Below are positions 23,901 to 33,806 of a DNA stretch of 64,000 nt, in pieces. Source of the stretch: JARRNE01 sp963824085 (GTDB lineage Bacteria > Pseudomonadota > Gammaproteobacteria > Chromatiales > Chromatiaceae); assembly GCA_963824085.1 (NCBI GenBank), contig CAWGNT010000024.1, forward strand, positions 62,001 through 126,000. The letters run 5' to 3'. The notes under the pieces are model-generated. The model ran no database searches. It had not been told where the DNA came from and saw nothing but the letters and a program-made list of their open reading frames with translations. Made by a program: the position numbers and the translations under genes. Within the stretch, counting starts at the first letter, position 1. The number at the start of each line of letters is the position of its first letter.

Positions 23901-26527
23901 GCCGCACGTTTGCGCGCCTTGGCGAGGTGACCGGCCAGCTTGAGACGCTGGGCCTCGCCCCCCGACAGAGTGGGGACCGGCTGACCGAGGCGCAGGTAGC
24001 CCAGCCCCACCGCCTGCAGGGGCTCGAGTCTCGCCTTCACCTCCGCGTTTTCGGCGAAGAAAACCAGGGCTTCGGTCACCGTCAGCTCTAGGACCTCGGC
24101 GATCGAGCGCGCCCGCCCTGACCCTCTGGGGAACAGGCGCACCTCCAGCACGGGTGCGCGGTAGCGCTTGCCGTCGCAATCCGGACAGCGCAGGTAGATA
24201 TCGGACAGGAACTGCATCTCCACGTGCTCGAAGCCCGAGCCGCCGCAGGTGGGACAGCGCCCGTTTCCGGAGTTGAAGCTGAACGTGCCGGCTGTGTAGC
24301 CGCGTTCGCGTGCCAGGGGCTCGGCGGCAAAGAGCTTGCGGATGGGGTCCATTGCGCCCACGTAGCTCGCCGGGTTGGAGCGGGAGGTCTTGCCGATCGG
24401 GGACTGGTCCAGCAGGATGGCCTCGGTGATCAGCTCGTCGCCTTCGATGCCGGTGTGCGCCCCCGGCGTGTCGTCGGGGCGCCCCTTGAGCTTGGTGAGG
24501 GCATTGAAAAGGACATCCTGCACCAAGGTGGATTTGCCCGAGCCGGAGACCCCCGTAACCACTACCAGGCGGTTGAGAGGGATCGCGACGTCGATGCCTT
24601 TCAGGTTGTGGGCGGCTGCGCCCAGAACGTGCAGCTGCGGCTCTGTGCCGGCGGGCGGCCGTGGCTCGGAAAGCTCCGCCACTTGTCGCCGCCCTACCAG
24701 ATAGTCGGCGGTGAGGGAATCCTTCGCTCGCAGCAGCTCCATCGGGGTCCCCTGGAAGACCACATGTCCGCCGCGTTCGCCCGGTCCCGGGCCGATATCC
24801 AGGATGCGGTCTGCCTCCAGCATCACCTGGGGGTCGTGCTCCACCACCAGAAGCGAGTTCCCTTGATCCCGGAGCCGGTGCAGGATACCGACGACGCGGT
24901 CCATGTCCCGGGGATGCAGGCCGATGCTCGGCTCGTCCAGCACGAAGAGGGTGTCGACCAGGGACGTTCCGAGGGCAGTGGTGAGGTTGATGCGCTGGAC
25001 CTCCCCGCCCGACAGGGTGCGGGACTGGCGGTCCAGGGTCAGGTAGCCGAGACCGACTTCGCAGAGATAGCGCAGCCGCGAACGGATGGCGTCGAGTAGG
25101 AGGTCGAAGGCGTGACCGTCTGCGGCGCCAGAGGAGTGGGCCTCGCTTGCCCCGGTCTGCAGGTCGTCGAAGAAGGCCCGGCAGCGCTCGATGGGGAGAC
25201 GCATGAGGTCGTGGATGTCGAGCCCCGGCAGGTTGCGCCAAGCCGCTTCTTCCGTACTCACACGCGCGTGTCGAAATCGCCTCTGGGGCGCGAGCACGGC
25301 ATCCGCGTTTCCCTGGGACCCGACCCGCCAGTCCAAGGCCTCGTCCTTGAGGCGGGCACCAGCGCAGGCGCTGCACAGGTCGTACGAACGGTAGCGCGAG
25401 AGCAGCACGCGTACGTGCATCTTGTAGGCGCGCCCCTCCAGCCAGTCGAAGAAGCGGCGCACCCCGTACCAGACCCCCTGATCCCAGCCCCCTTCACCCT
25501 CCAGCACCCACTCGCGGTCCGCGTCGGTGAGGTCGTGCCAGGGGACATCCGTCGGAATGCCCCGGCGGTGGGCGAAGCCCATGAGGTCTTCTTGGACCTC
25601 CGAGTAGCTGTCGGATTGGATCGGCTTGATGGCGCCTTCGATGAGGGACTTGCCGGGATCGGGCACCACCAGGTCCCAGTCGACCCCGATAGTGCGGCCA
25701 AAGCCGCGGCAGGTCTCGCACGCCCCGATCGGGGAGTTGAAGGAGAAGAGATTGGGGATGGGGTCGCGGTAGGAGATGTCGCAGTAGGGGCAGTGGAGGT
25801 CCGTTGAGAACCGCCAGGGGCTCCCGGGCGCGTTGTCCTGGTCCAGCGGGTAGACCCGGGCATGGCCGTGGCCATGATCCAGGGCGGCCTCCAATGCCTC
25901 AGTCCCGCGGCTTCGGTTCTCGGCGGTGAGCCGCAGGCGGTCCTGAATGACCTCGAAGGCGCTCGCATCCTCGCGCAATATCCGGATGTAGCCCTGCTGA
26001 GCGAGCAGCTGCCGGATCTCGTCGTGGGAGAAGTTGTCGGGCACGGGCACCCGAAAGCTGACCAGCGCCCGCGGGCTGTCATTACCCGACAGGCGGAGGA
26101 GATTTCGCCAGGCGCTTTCCGACGTGTCTCGGCGCACCTCGCGCCCGCAGCCGCGGCAGAAGAGCCGGGCAGCGCGGGCGAATAGGAGCTTCAGATGGTC
26201 GTTCAGCTCCGTCATGGTCCCCACCGTGGAGCGGGAGGTGCGCACCGGGTTGGTCTGATCGATAGCGATTGCGGGCGGGATACCGTCGATGCGGTCGGCG
26301 TGCGGCCGGTCCATGCGGTCCAGGAACTGACGGGCGTAGGGCGAGAAGGTCTCCACGTAGCGCCGTTGTCCTTCGGCGTAGACGGTATCGAAGGCCAGGG
26401 ACGACTTGCCCGAGCCAGAAACGCCGGTGACCACGATCAGCTCGCCGAGCGGCAGGTCGAGATCCAAACCTTTGAGGTTGTTCTGCCGAACGCCGCGCAG
26501 ACGGATGCAGTCGTGGTCGTGATCCAT
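20919..26527 (-). CDS. uvrA: Double-length UvrA (tandem UvrA, four ABC modules); frame broken near the 3' end
   Basis: Start ATG 26527 (MDHDHDCIRLRG) precedes an N-terminus typical of UvrA. The protein is two UvrA-like halves in one chain, about 1010 and 860 residues. Each half has two ABC ATPase modules: four Walker A motifs (VTGVSGSGKSS or VTGVSGSGKST type), signature LSGGE sequences, and zinc modules such as CPTCGGSGF / CPDCDGKRY and CEACEGQGV / CELCGGSRF. UvrA dimerises and scans DNA for damage in nucleotide excision repair; a tandem protein would be a covalent dimer. Double UvrA proteins exist in other bacteria, where their role is less clear than canonical UvrA. The frame stops early at 21158 and resumes in another frame (LDEPTVGLHMADVERL) to 20919. 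A C7 run at 21263-21269 (G7 on the coding strand) lacks one base in the final LSGGEAQR motif. No uvrB or uvrC is nearby. Confidence 0.88.
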
Positions 26528-26631
26528 GACGTGTCCCAGGAGGATCTGTTCAGTTCTGGCATCGTCGTTCAAACCAACGATAATGCCATGACCCAGGGGC
26601 AAGGGCTAAGGGACGATGACGAGACCCGAAC

Positions 26632-26724
26632 GAGGATGGATAAGGCGCAGCGTGCGTGGCGAAGGACCGAAGTCAAAGGACAAAGGGCAGAAGGTAGGAT
26701 GGGCAAAGCGCAGCGTGCCCATCA
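26632..26724. repeat. Pair of short REP/BIME-like palindromic repeats
   Basis: Two related units: one imperfect at about 26632-26657 (GATGGATAAGGCGCAGCGTG) and one with perfect arms at 26698-26723 (GATGGGC, loop AAAGCGCAGCGT, GCCCATC). The GGATGGGCAAAGCGCAGCG type is widespread in intergenic DNA of environmental proteobacteria. It lies between the divergent uvrA and the small membrane protein gene. Confidence 0.75.
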
Positions 26725-26795
26725 GAGGACTGGTCGGTCTGATGAGCTGAAAATCACCGCCGATGGCGGCTGGCGGCTTAAATCACGGAGGCACA

Positions 26796-26975
26796 ATGCT
26801 CGAGCTCATGCGCGATGCGGCCGATCTCGTCGCGGCGGGGCAGGTTTGGTATCAGGCCCAGCCGCTGCCGCTGCAGATCGGGGTGGCTGTCGGGGCGCTC
26901 GCGGTTCTGTGGGTGCTCTGGATCCTGCTGCGGGTCATCCTGGTCGCCTTCCGGGCAACCTTCCGGGGACTATGA
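26796..26975 (+). CDS. Small single-span membrane protein
   Basis: A 59-residue frame starting at ATG 26796 with GGAGG five bases upstream. The N-terminal half is amphipathic (MLELMRDAADLVAAGQVWYQ). The rest is one strong transmembrane segment (IGVAVGALAVLWVLWILL) with a short basic tail (RATFRGL), suggesting an inner-membrane protein. I do not recognise a family. It is alone, flanked by repeats upstream and by the convergent RND permease gene downstream. The well-placed ribosome site and clean hydrophobic span support a real gene, but length limits certainty. Confidence 0.6.
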   Translation: MLELMRDAADLVAAGQVWYQAQPLPLQIGVAVGALAVLWVLWILLRVILVAFRATFRGL

Positions 26976-27132
26976 GCGACCATTCGGCAGGGTGCGCCGC
27001 GTGGACGGCTTCCGCGTCCAAGAAGGCACGCCGCGTCCGAGAAGCGGACTTGTCGGCCATAGCAGACAGGACGGATTTCGTCCCCGGAGTCTTTGGCCCG
27101 GCACTCCTCGCCGGAGTCGGGCCTCCGCTCGG

Positions 27133-30100
27133 CTAGCCCCCTTGGTCGGTGGCCTGCGGCGGCGCCTCCTCGTCTTCCTTTCCGTTGAGCTTGTCTCCCA
27201 GCAGCCGCCGAACAACGACGAAGAATACGGGCACAAACAGAACCCCGAGCAACGTGGCGCCAACCATGCCACCGATCACTCCTGTCCCGATCGAGTGCCG
27301 GCTGTTGGCCCCTGCACCGGTGGATACCGCCAGGGGCATGACGCCGAAGATGAATGCGATGGAGGTCATCAGGATGGGGCGAAAGCGCAGCCGGCACGCC
27401 TCCAGGGTGGACTCCAGCAGGCTGCGGCCGGACTTGTGCATCGTGTTGGCGAACTCGATGATCAGGATGGCGTTCTTGGCCGACAGGCCGATCACTGCGA
27501 TCAGACCCACCTTGAAGTAGACGTCGTTCTCGAGGCCGCGCAGCCAGGTGAAGCTCAGCGCTCCCAGGATGCCGAGGGGTACCACAAGCATCACTGCCGC
27601 CGGGATGGACCAGCTCTCGTAGAGAGCGGCGAGGGCGAGAAACACCACCAGCAGCGATAGTCCGAACAGGACGGGCGCCTGCTGGCCCGAGATGATTTCT
27701 TGATAGGAGGCACCGGACCATTCGTAGCCGATGCCTTTGGGCAGGTCCTTGTTCACGATCTCCTCCATGGCCGCCATGGCCTGGCCCGAGCTGTGTCCGG
27801 GAGCGGCGCTGCCGTTGATCTGGATCGCTTGATATCCGTTGTAGTGGTCGATTGCCGGTGGTGCGATGGTCCAGCTGGAGGTCACCACGCTTGAGAGCGG
27901 CACCATTTTGCCGGCGCCGGCCGTGAGGCTCGGAATATAGAAGTGTGTGAGGTCCTCCGGGCGGCTGCGGTAGGGGGCGTCGGCCTGTAGGAGCACCTTG
28001 AGCACGCGCCCCTCGTAGTTGAAGTCGTCGGCGTAGACTGGTGCCAGCATAAGCTGGATGGCGTTGTAGATATCCGAGAGGGAGAGCCCCATCGCCTGGG
28101 CTTGGAGTCGGTCGACGTGAAGGTGCACCTGCGGAGCGTCTTCGAGCTCATTGGGGCGCACACCCGCCAGGATCGGGTCCTTGGCTGCGGCCCCGAGGAG
28201 GATATTACGGGCCTCCTTGAGCTTCTCGTGCCCGAGGCCAGCACGGTCTTCGAGGCGGAAGTCGAACCCGCCAAAGCGGCCCAGGCCGCGCACCGTGGGC
28301 ATATTGACGACGAAGATGCGCGCGCCCTGGATTGCCTGCAGCGCGATGTTCGCCTGTTGAATTACGGCACCGATCTGCTCGCTCGGTTTGGTGCGCTCGG
28401 ACCACGGCTTGAGTCGGAGGAACCCCAATCCCACGTTCTCGCCCTGACCGACGAAGCTGAACCCGGCCACGTCCAGCACCTGCTCCACCGCCGGGTTCTT
28501 CGCCATAATCTTCTCCATCTGTCGCAGGACCGCACCCGTACGTTCCATGGTCGCACCTGGCGGCAGCTGGACGATCACGAAGGCGTAACCCTGGTCTTCC
28601 TCCGGAAGGAAGCTGGTCGGCAGGTGGGTGAAGAGAAAGGCGGCAAGCACGACCATTGCGGCATAGGCCGCCATCCAGCGAGGGGTGCGGCGCAGCGCGC
28701 TTGCCACCCGCGCGAGATAGGAGCGTGTGACCCAGCCGTAGCCGCGGTTGAACAAACGGAAGACCCAGTTCGGCTCTTTGTGGACCGGCTTCAACAGGCT
28801 CGCGCAGAGGGCCGGGGTGAAGCTCAGGGCCATGAGCGCCGAGATGCCCATGGAGATGGCGATAGTGAGCGAGAACTGGCGATAGATGGCGCCGACGCTG
28901 CCCCCAACCAGGGCCATGGGCAGGAAGACCGCAGCCAAGACCAGGGTGATGGCGATGATTGCGCCCGTGATCTGGTCCATGGCCTTGCGGGCGGCCTCCT
29001 TCGGCGGCAGCCCCTCCTCGCTCATGATGCGCTCGACGTTCTCGACCACGACAATGGCATCGTCGACGACCAGGCCGATCGCCAGGACCAGGCCAAACAG
29101 GCTCAGAACGTTGATGGAGAATCCGACCTCGTACATGCCGGCGAAGGCGCTGGTCAAGGCGACCGGCACCACCAATGTCGGTATGAGCGTCGCGCGCAGA
29201 TTCTGCAGAAACAGCAGAATGACCAGAAAGACGAGGCACACCGCCTCGAACAGAGTGATGACCACCTCTTCGATCGAGATCCGGATGAATTTGGTGCTGT
29301 CATAGGGTACCAACCAGCTCACCCCGGGCGGGAAGTACCTTGCCAGCTCGTCCATCTTGGCGCGTATCTTGTTGGCGACCTGCAGTGCGTTGGCGTCCGG
29401 CGCGAGCTGGATGGCGAAGCCGGCGATCGGCTCGCCGCCCAGATGGACGCTGTGGCCGTACGACTCGGCGCCCAGCGCGATGCGGGCCACGTCCCGGAGG
29501 CGCACGTTACTGCCGTCGGCGTTGGTGCGCAGGATGATGGCGCCGAACTGGTCGGCGGACGTGAAGCGGCTGGCCGCGCTGACCGAGGCCGTGAAGCCCT
29601 GCCCCGGTGGGGCGGGCTCCGCCCCGATCGCCCCGGCTGCCACCTGGACGTTTTGGGAGCGTACCGCCGCCAGCGCCTGTGAAGCGCTCAGATTGTAGCC
29701 CCGCAGCTTGTCCGGATCGAGCCAGATCCGCATCGCGTAGCTCGCGCCGAACAGGTTGGCACCGCCGACTCCGGGCAGGCGCTGGATGGGGTCCAGGACC
29801 TGGGCGGAGATCAGGTTGTTCAACGCATAGGTGTCGAGGCTGGGGTCCGTGGACTTGAGCGCCACGACCATCAGGAAGTCGTTGTTCGCCTTCGCGACGG
29901 TCACGCCGTTCTGGACGACCTCCGACGGGAGACGGGGCTCGGCAATGCTCAAGCGGTTCTGCACCTGTACCGCGGCGATGTCGGGGTCCGTTCCGGTGAG
30001 GAAGGTCAGTGTGATCTGCGCCGTCCCGTTGGAGCGGGAGCTGGAGTCGAAATAGAGCAGGTTGTCGACGCCGGTGAGCTGCTGCTCGATCACCGAGGTG

Positions 30101-30282
30101 ACCGTCTTCTCGACCACCTCCGCACTGGCTCCGGGATAGGTGGCACTGATGCTCACCTGGGGCGGGGCGATGGGCGGGTAGGCGGATACGGGTAACTGGA
30201 AGATCGCGACCGTCCCGCCGAGAGTGATCAGGATGGCCACGACCCAGGCGAAGATCGGCCGGTCGATGAAGAAGCGCGGCAT
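27133..30282 (-). CDS. RND multidrug efflux permease, HAE1 (AcrB/MexB) family
   Basis: Start ATG 30282 gives MPRFFIDRPIFAWVVAILI, the classic AcrB-type N-terminus; the frame is open further upstream without homology. About 1049 residues, the usual length for the family. The TM4 proton-relay pair is present in GLVVDDAIVVVENVERIM, as are the large periplasmic loops (SISATYPGASAEVVE; GRVLKVLLQADAPYR) and the C-terminal membrane half (LIAVIGLSAKNAILIIEFAN). It exports hydrophobic or amphipathic compounds using the proton gradient, with a periplasmic adaptor and an outer-membrane channel. The adaptor gene is 19 bases upstream (30302-31468). No outer-membrane factor or TetR repressor gene is present, so the channel must be encoded elsewhere. 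Confidence 0.95.
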   Translation of the reverse strand: MPRFFIDRPIFAWVVAILITLGGTVAIFQLPVSAYPPIAPPQVSISATYPGASAEVVEKTVTSVIEQQLTGVDNLLYFDSSSRSNGTAQITLTFLTGTDPDIAAVQVQNRLSIAEPRLPSEVVQNGVTVAKANNDFLMVVALKSTDPSLDTYALNNLISAQVLDPIQRLPGVGGANLFGASYAMRIWLDPDKLRGYNLSASQALAAVRSQNVQVAAGAIGAEPAPPGQGFTASVSAASRFTSADQFGAIILRTNADGSNVRLRDVARIALGAESYGHSVHLGGEPIAGFAIQLAPDANALQVANKIRAKMDELARYFPPGVSWLVPYDSTKFIRISIEEVVITLFEAVCLVFLVILLFLQNLRATLIPTLVVPVALTSAFAGMYEVGFSINVLSLFGLVLAIGLVVDDAIVVVENVERIMSEEGLPPKEAARKAMDQITGAIIAITLVLAAVFLPMALVGGSVGAIYRQFSLTIAISMGISALMALSFTPALCASLLKPVHKEPNWVFRLFNRGYGWVTRSYLARVASALRRTPRWMAAYAAMVVLAAFLFTHLPTSFLPEEDQGYAFVIVQLPPGATMERTGAVLRQMEKIMAKNPAVEQVLDVAGFSFVGQGENVGLGFLRLKPWSERTKPSEQIGAVIQQANIALQAIQGARIFVVNMPTVRGLGRFGGFDFRLEDRAGLGHEKLKEARNILLGAAAKDPILAGVRPNELEDAPQVHLHVDRLQAQAMGLSLSDIYNAIQLMLAPVYADDFNYEGRVLKVLLQADAPYRSRPEDLTHFYIPSLTAGAGKMVPLSSVVTSSWTIAPPAIDHYNGYQAIQINGSAAPGHSSGQAMAAMEEIVNKDLPKGIGYEWSGASYQEIISGQQAPVLFGLSLLVVFLALAALYESWSIPAAVMLVVPLGILGALSFTWLRGLENDVYFKVGLIAVIGLSAKNAILIIEFANTMHKSGRSLLESTLEACRLRFRPILMTSIAFIFGVMPLAVSTGAGANSRHSIGTGVIGGMVGATLLGVLFVPVFFVVVRRLLGDKLNGKEDEEAPPQATDQGG

Positions 30283-30301
30283 GGAGTGTGCTCCCTGGTC
30301 C

Positions 30302-31468
30302 TCAGGGCTTGCCGGGTGCGGTATCGGCCGCGCCCTCGCCCTCGGGAACCGCCTTGGCAACGGCCCCAGGTTTTACCTTCTGCAGCCCCGAGACGATGAC
30401 CTGGTCGCCGTCCACGAGATTACCGGTAACGACCCAGCTCGTGCGCTTCATGACATGGGTGTCGACCCGTCGCTGCTCCACCTTGCCGGCGCCGCCCACG
30501 ACCAGGACATAGGCACCTTTCTCGTCACGTGCCAACGCTGCCTGCGGCAGGACGAACGCGTGGTCGATCTGGCCCAAGGTGAGATGCACTTTGACGAACA
30601 TCCCCGGAAGCAGGCGGTGATCCGGATTCGGCAATACGGCTCGCAGGGCCACTGCGCCGGTGGTGGGGTCGACCGACAGTCCCGAAAAGTCGAGGGATCC
30701 GGGATAGGGATAATCCCTCCCGTCCGGCAGCTGCACCTCCACCTTGGTCTTGGTCTTTGGGATGGGTGCGGAATGATTCTGCGCCCCGGCCCGCTGCAGG
30801 TCCTCGAGCTCTCGCTCGGACAGGCTGAAGTTGACATAGATCGGGTCGATCTGCTGGATGGTGGTCAGCGGCGTGGTCTCACCCTGGCCCACCAGCGCGC
30901 CCTCATCGACCAATGCCTCGCCCGCACGACCGGCGATGGGGGCCGTCACCGTGGCATAGCTGAGATTGAGCTCGGCGGTTTCCACATTGGCCTGGGCCTG
31001 TTGGACCGCAGCCGAGGTATTGCGCTTGTTTGCCTCTGCGGTGTCGAGATCCTGCTGCGCCAGCAGATGCTTGGCGTGCAGCTCGGCATAGCGTTTGGCG
31101 GTCAGGGCGGCATTCGCCGCATCCGCTTCGGCCTTGGCGAGGGCCGCCTGCTCGGCGTGCAGCGTTGCCTTGAGCTGCGCCGGGTCGATTTGGAACAGCA
31201 CCTCGTCGGCCTTGACGTCGGTGCCTTCCGTATACACCCGTTTGAGGATGATCCCCGGCACACGAGCGCGCACCTGCGCGGTCCGAGTCGCGGCGAGGCG
31301 ACCGACCAGCTCTCGGGTGAGTGGCACTGCTTTGGCTTCGGCCTTCACCACCGTGACCTCGGGCGGCGGCATCTTGGCGGCCGGACCTTGGGGCGTGGCA
31401 TTTTCGCAGGCGGCGACCAGCAGCGCGCTGGCCGCTAGCGTTATGCCGCGCAGCACGATCGATCTCAT
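30302..31468 (-). CDS. RND efflux periplasmic adaptor lipoprotein (AcrA/MexA family)
   Basis: Start ATG 31468 is preceded by AAGGAG at good spacing. Of 388 residues, the N-terminus is a lipoprotein signal (LAASALLVAAC, lipobox Cys about 21). Then come the lipoyl half-motif (ATRTAQVRARVPGIILKRVY), a long alpha-helical hairpin (about 100-165, rich in Ala, Glu and Lys), the second lipoyl half (ATVTAPIAGRAGEAL) and the beta-barrel region ending near VNGLQ-type sequence VIVSGLQKVKPG. It links the inner-membrane permease to an outer-membrane channel. It is first gene of a two-gene operon with the permease. No dedicated regulator gene is seen upstream. Confidence 0.94.
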   Translation of the reverse strand: MRSIVLRGITLAASALLVAACENATPQGPAAKMPPPEVTVVKAEAKAVPLTRELVGRLAATRTAQVRARVPGIILKRVYTEGTDVKADEVLFQIDPAQLKATLHAEQAALAKAEADAANAALTAKRYAELHAKHLLAQQDLDTAEANKRNTSAAVQQAQANVETAELNLSYATVTAPIAGRAGEALVDEGALVGQGETTPLTTIQQIDPIYVNFSLSERELEDLQRAGAQNHSAPIPKTKTKVEVQLPDGRDYPYPGSLDFSGLSVDPTTGAVALRAVLPNPDHRLLPGMFVKVHLTLGQIDHAFVLPQAALARDEKGAYVLVVGGAGKVEQRRVDTHVMKRTSWVVTGNLVDGDQVIVSGLQKVKPGAVAKAVPEGEGAADTAPGKP

Positions 31469-32306
31469 GAACGAAACTCCTTAGGTGGCAGGCGCGCCAC
31501 CGGACCTCGGTAGGCCGGACAACCCACGGCCGCGCATAGCGGACCGGTTCCGGCAACACCGGCTTTCCGAGAAGCCGTAAAGAGAGCCGGCACCAACAGG
31601 ATGCCTGAGCCGTGACGAAACCGCTCTATTGTAACCCCGAAACTTGGTGGTCCAGGGACGTGTGACGAGCTGAACGAGGCGCGGCTAGGACGAGCGCCAT
31701 CGAAGAAGACCAGCGCATGTCGCCGTGGTTCCGCCGAGGCTTCCTCTGGAGGCCGCACGCGTTGCGCGCGACTATACGTCGGCCCCATGGATCGACGAGC
31801 CACGAAGCGATGTGCGCTGGGCAAATCGCTCACGCACCTGACCCCTTACCGAAGCCGTCGCGCGCTCAGAGAGCGAGGCGAGGACGGACGCGAAAAAAAG
31901 GCGGCTAGGCGGTCAGTCTCTAGCCGCGAGGAAAAGGAGGAGTTGCTGCAAATGCAGCTTGTCCAGTCTATGCGACAGGTCGCCAGAAGTAGTCGCGCCA
32001 ATTTTTTGGTTGCCACGGAGTGACTTGGCGTCGCTTGCCACCTGATCGACCAGATCGGGGTGGGATACGACGGCGCGGGCTTGCCTAAATCCTCCATGGT
32101 TACATCAGGGAGGCTCACCGGATGAGCCCGGGTTGCGCTAGCCTTCGAGATGGCGAGATGGGCGGAAGTGCCGCGCCGCCCACATAGGTAAAGCAATCGC
32201 TGCAAACCGGATAAGCCCGTGACACACTGTTGCCCGCTGCGGGCCAGCGTTCCGCGCTCCCTTAGCATCTGGCCGCCGGCGTCTGCCCCGAACACCGGAA
32301 AGGAAC
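31469..32306. other. Long intergenic region, no supported gene
   Basis: About 840 bases between the divergent efflux adaptor and DUF6978 genes. I see no recognisable protein family in any frame. One short item is notable: an AAGGAGGAG ribosome-site-like sequence (about 31934-31942) precedes ATG 31952 and a 23-codon frame (MQLVQSMRQVARSSRANFLV ...) ending at 32023. That is too short to call. The region presumably holds the promoters of both flanking operons. Confidence 0.5.
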
Positions 32307-32765
32307 ATGTCTCTCGTCAATTCCGAGTTCGAATCTATCCTCGCGGATGGCTCCAAGCGGATCGAAGGAGATATCGTCTGGAAGGAAGATGAGGACCACT
32401 CTCCAGCGGTCGAGTTTCGAGCCGAGGTCTTATCAGCCGTTGGTTGGCCGCTCTTCATCCGAGGGAGCTACAACCGCTTGGCTGGCACCCTGACCTACGC
32501 GCTTATCCTGAAGTCCGAAGGACGTATCTACGCGCTTGATCTGGGCAAAGAGCACCACAATCCCACCTGCTCCCAGGTGGGCGAAAAGCACAAGCATCGT
32601 TGGACTGAGCAGTACAGAGATAAGGACGCACACGTGCCGAAGGACATCACTGCATCGGTCACTGACCCGTGTTCAGTCTGGGGGCAGTTCTGCATGGAGG
32701 CTAACATTAGGCACGGTGGAGCGCTAGAGCCGCCGCCTCCGGTACAGGAGGAGTTGTTTCTATGA
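32307..32765 (+). CDS. DUF6978-like protein, first gene of a DUF6978/DUF1828 pair
   Basis: A 152-residue protein from ATG 32307, with AAAGGA just upstream. It is hydrophilic, with a beta-rich core (SYNRLAGTLTYALILKSEG; RIYALDLGKEH), a Cys/His cluster (HHNPTCSQVGEKHKHRW) and a C-terminal FCMEANI motif. The pattern fits DUF6978, a family of unknown function usually found next to DUF1828 genes; this assignment is from memory of the family. Its stop overlaps the start of the next gene in an ATGA junction, so the two proteins are made together and may form a complex. Base composition looks less G+C-rich than the flanking genes, and two tRNA genes are near, both consistent with horizontal transfer. 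Biochemical role unknown. Confidence 0.75.
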   Translation: MSLVNSEFESILADGSKRIEGDIVWKEDEDHSPAVEFRAEVLSAVGWPLFIRGSYNRLAGTLTYALILKSEGRIYALDLGKEHHNPTCSQVGEKHKHRWTEQYRDKDAHVPKDITASVTDPCSVWGQFCMEANIRHGGALEPPPPVQEELFL

Positions 32766-33544
32766 GTGCGCCGAATCTTTTTACAGCACTGAGCGCAGAG
32801 CTCGGAGAGCTATTCACATGCTCGCCGCACGGCAGTTTTCAGAGAATCCGCACGCCGTATCTTTATCCGGACGGAGACAACATCGACATCTTCTGCAAAG
32901 AGGAGGGAAGAGATTCGATTGCGGTCACCGACCTGGCCGAAAGCGTGCGCTGGCTTCGCATGCAGTCCATGTCGCCCAAGCGATCCACGAAGCAACGTCA
33001 ACTCATTGAGGATACCTGCTTGACGCATGGTGTGGAGTTCTACCGCGGAATGTTGGTTGCTCGTTGGCACCCCGGACAGTCTTTGGCGGCCGTCGTAACG
33101 CGGGTTGCCCAGGCCGCCCTGCGCGTTTCAGACCTATGGTTCACATTCAGAACGCGGTCGGTCGAATCGGTCACGGACGAGGTCGAAGACTACTTAACTG
33201 AGCGTCAGTTACCCTTCGCCCGCGCAGAGAAGTTGATAGGCCGCTCGGGACGCGGTTGGACGGTGGATTTCCATGTCCGGGCGCCCGTTCGCAGTTCGCT
33301 GGTCTATGTGCTTAGCACGGGGACCCGTTCTGCCGCGCGACCTGTGGCTGAACATGTCGTCGCAGCTTGGCATGACTTGACTCACTTGGCGGCAGGTCCC
33401 GAGGCGCTGCAGTTTGTTTCCCTCTTTGACGATACCGTGGATGTCTGGGCCGACGAAGACTTCCGGCTCGTAGAAAGCCTGTCCACCGTGAGACGGTGGT
33501 CACGACCGGACGAATTCGCAGAAATCCTGTTGGAGGCCGCGTAG
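32762..33544 (+). CDS. DUF1828/DUF1829 domain protein, second gene of the pair
   Basis: A 260-residue protein beginning in the ATGA overlap with the DUF6978-like gene. The N-terminal half (about 35-95) has the DUF1828 pattern: a charged DGDNIDIFC strand followed by IAVTDLAESVRWLRMQS. The C-terminal half (about 150-250) has a DUF1829-like fold with WTVDFHVRAP, LVYVLSTGTRSAARPVAEHV and a final strand-helix. Both families lack a known function. They occur sporadically, often on mobile DNA, and have been seen near toxin-antitoxin or defence genes; that is a hint, not evidence. A strong terminator follows at 33589-33612, so the pair is a self-contained two-gene unit. Confidence 0.78.
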   Translation: MSAPNLFTALSAELGELFTCSPHGSFQRIRTPYLYPDGDNIDIFCKEEGRDSIAVTDLAESVRWLRMQSMSPKRSTKQRQLIEDTCLTHGVEFYRGMLVARWHPGQSLAAVVTRVAQAALRVSDLWFTFRTRSVESVTDEVEDYLTERQLPFARAEKLIGRSGRGWTVDFHVRAPVRSSLVYVLSTGTRSAARPVAEHVVAAWHDLTHLAAGPEALQFVSLFDDTVDVWADEDFRLVESLSTVRRWSRPDEFAEILLEAA

Positions 33545-33588
33545 GCGGAGAGGCCGCCGGACGCCTGACCGCTCCCACCACCCCACGA

Positions 33589-33612
33589 CCCCGCTCCGGC
33601 GGGGTTTTTTTT
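33589..33612 (+). terminator. Rho-independent terminator of the DUF6978/DUF1828 operon
   Basis: CCCCGCT-CC-GGCGGGG type hairpin (33589-33604) followed directly by eight Ts (33605-33612), 45 bases after the stop at 33544. It is the clearest intrinsic terminator in the window. Confidence 0.92.
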
Positions 33613-33806
33613 GGAGGTGCGGTTGCGCGCGGAGCGCAGGGCCGGCCACCCACCTGAGGAAATGGCGGTGCGCGGGGGACGAAAGGCCGGCCGCGGTCTG
33701 ATCAGAAACCCGTCACGCTAACGGATTTAGGCGTGAGCGAAACGCAATCCGTCCGCTGGCAGAAGCTCGCGAGCGTTCCAGGGGACACCTTCGAGGCCGC
33801 GCCGCG

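Noticed and set aside
31465..32295. Open frames on both strands between the efflux adaptor and the DUF6978 gene
   Set aside because: Arg/Ser-rich, no family features, no consistent ribosome sites except one 23-codon frame, which is too short to call.
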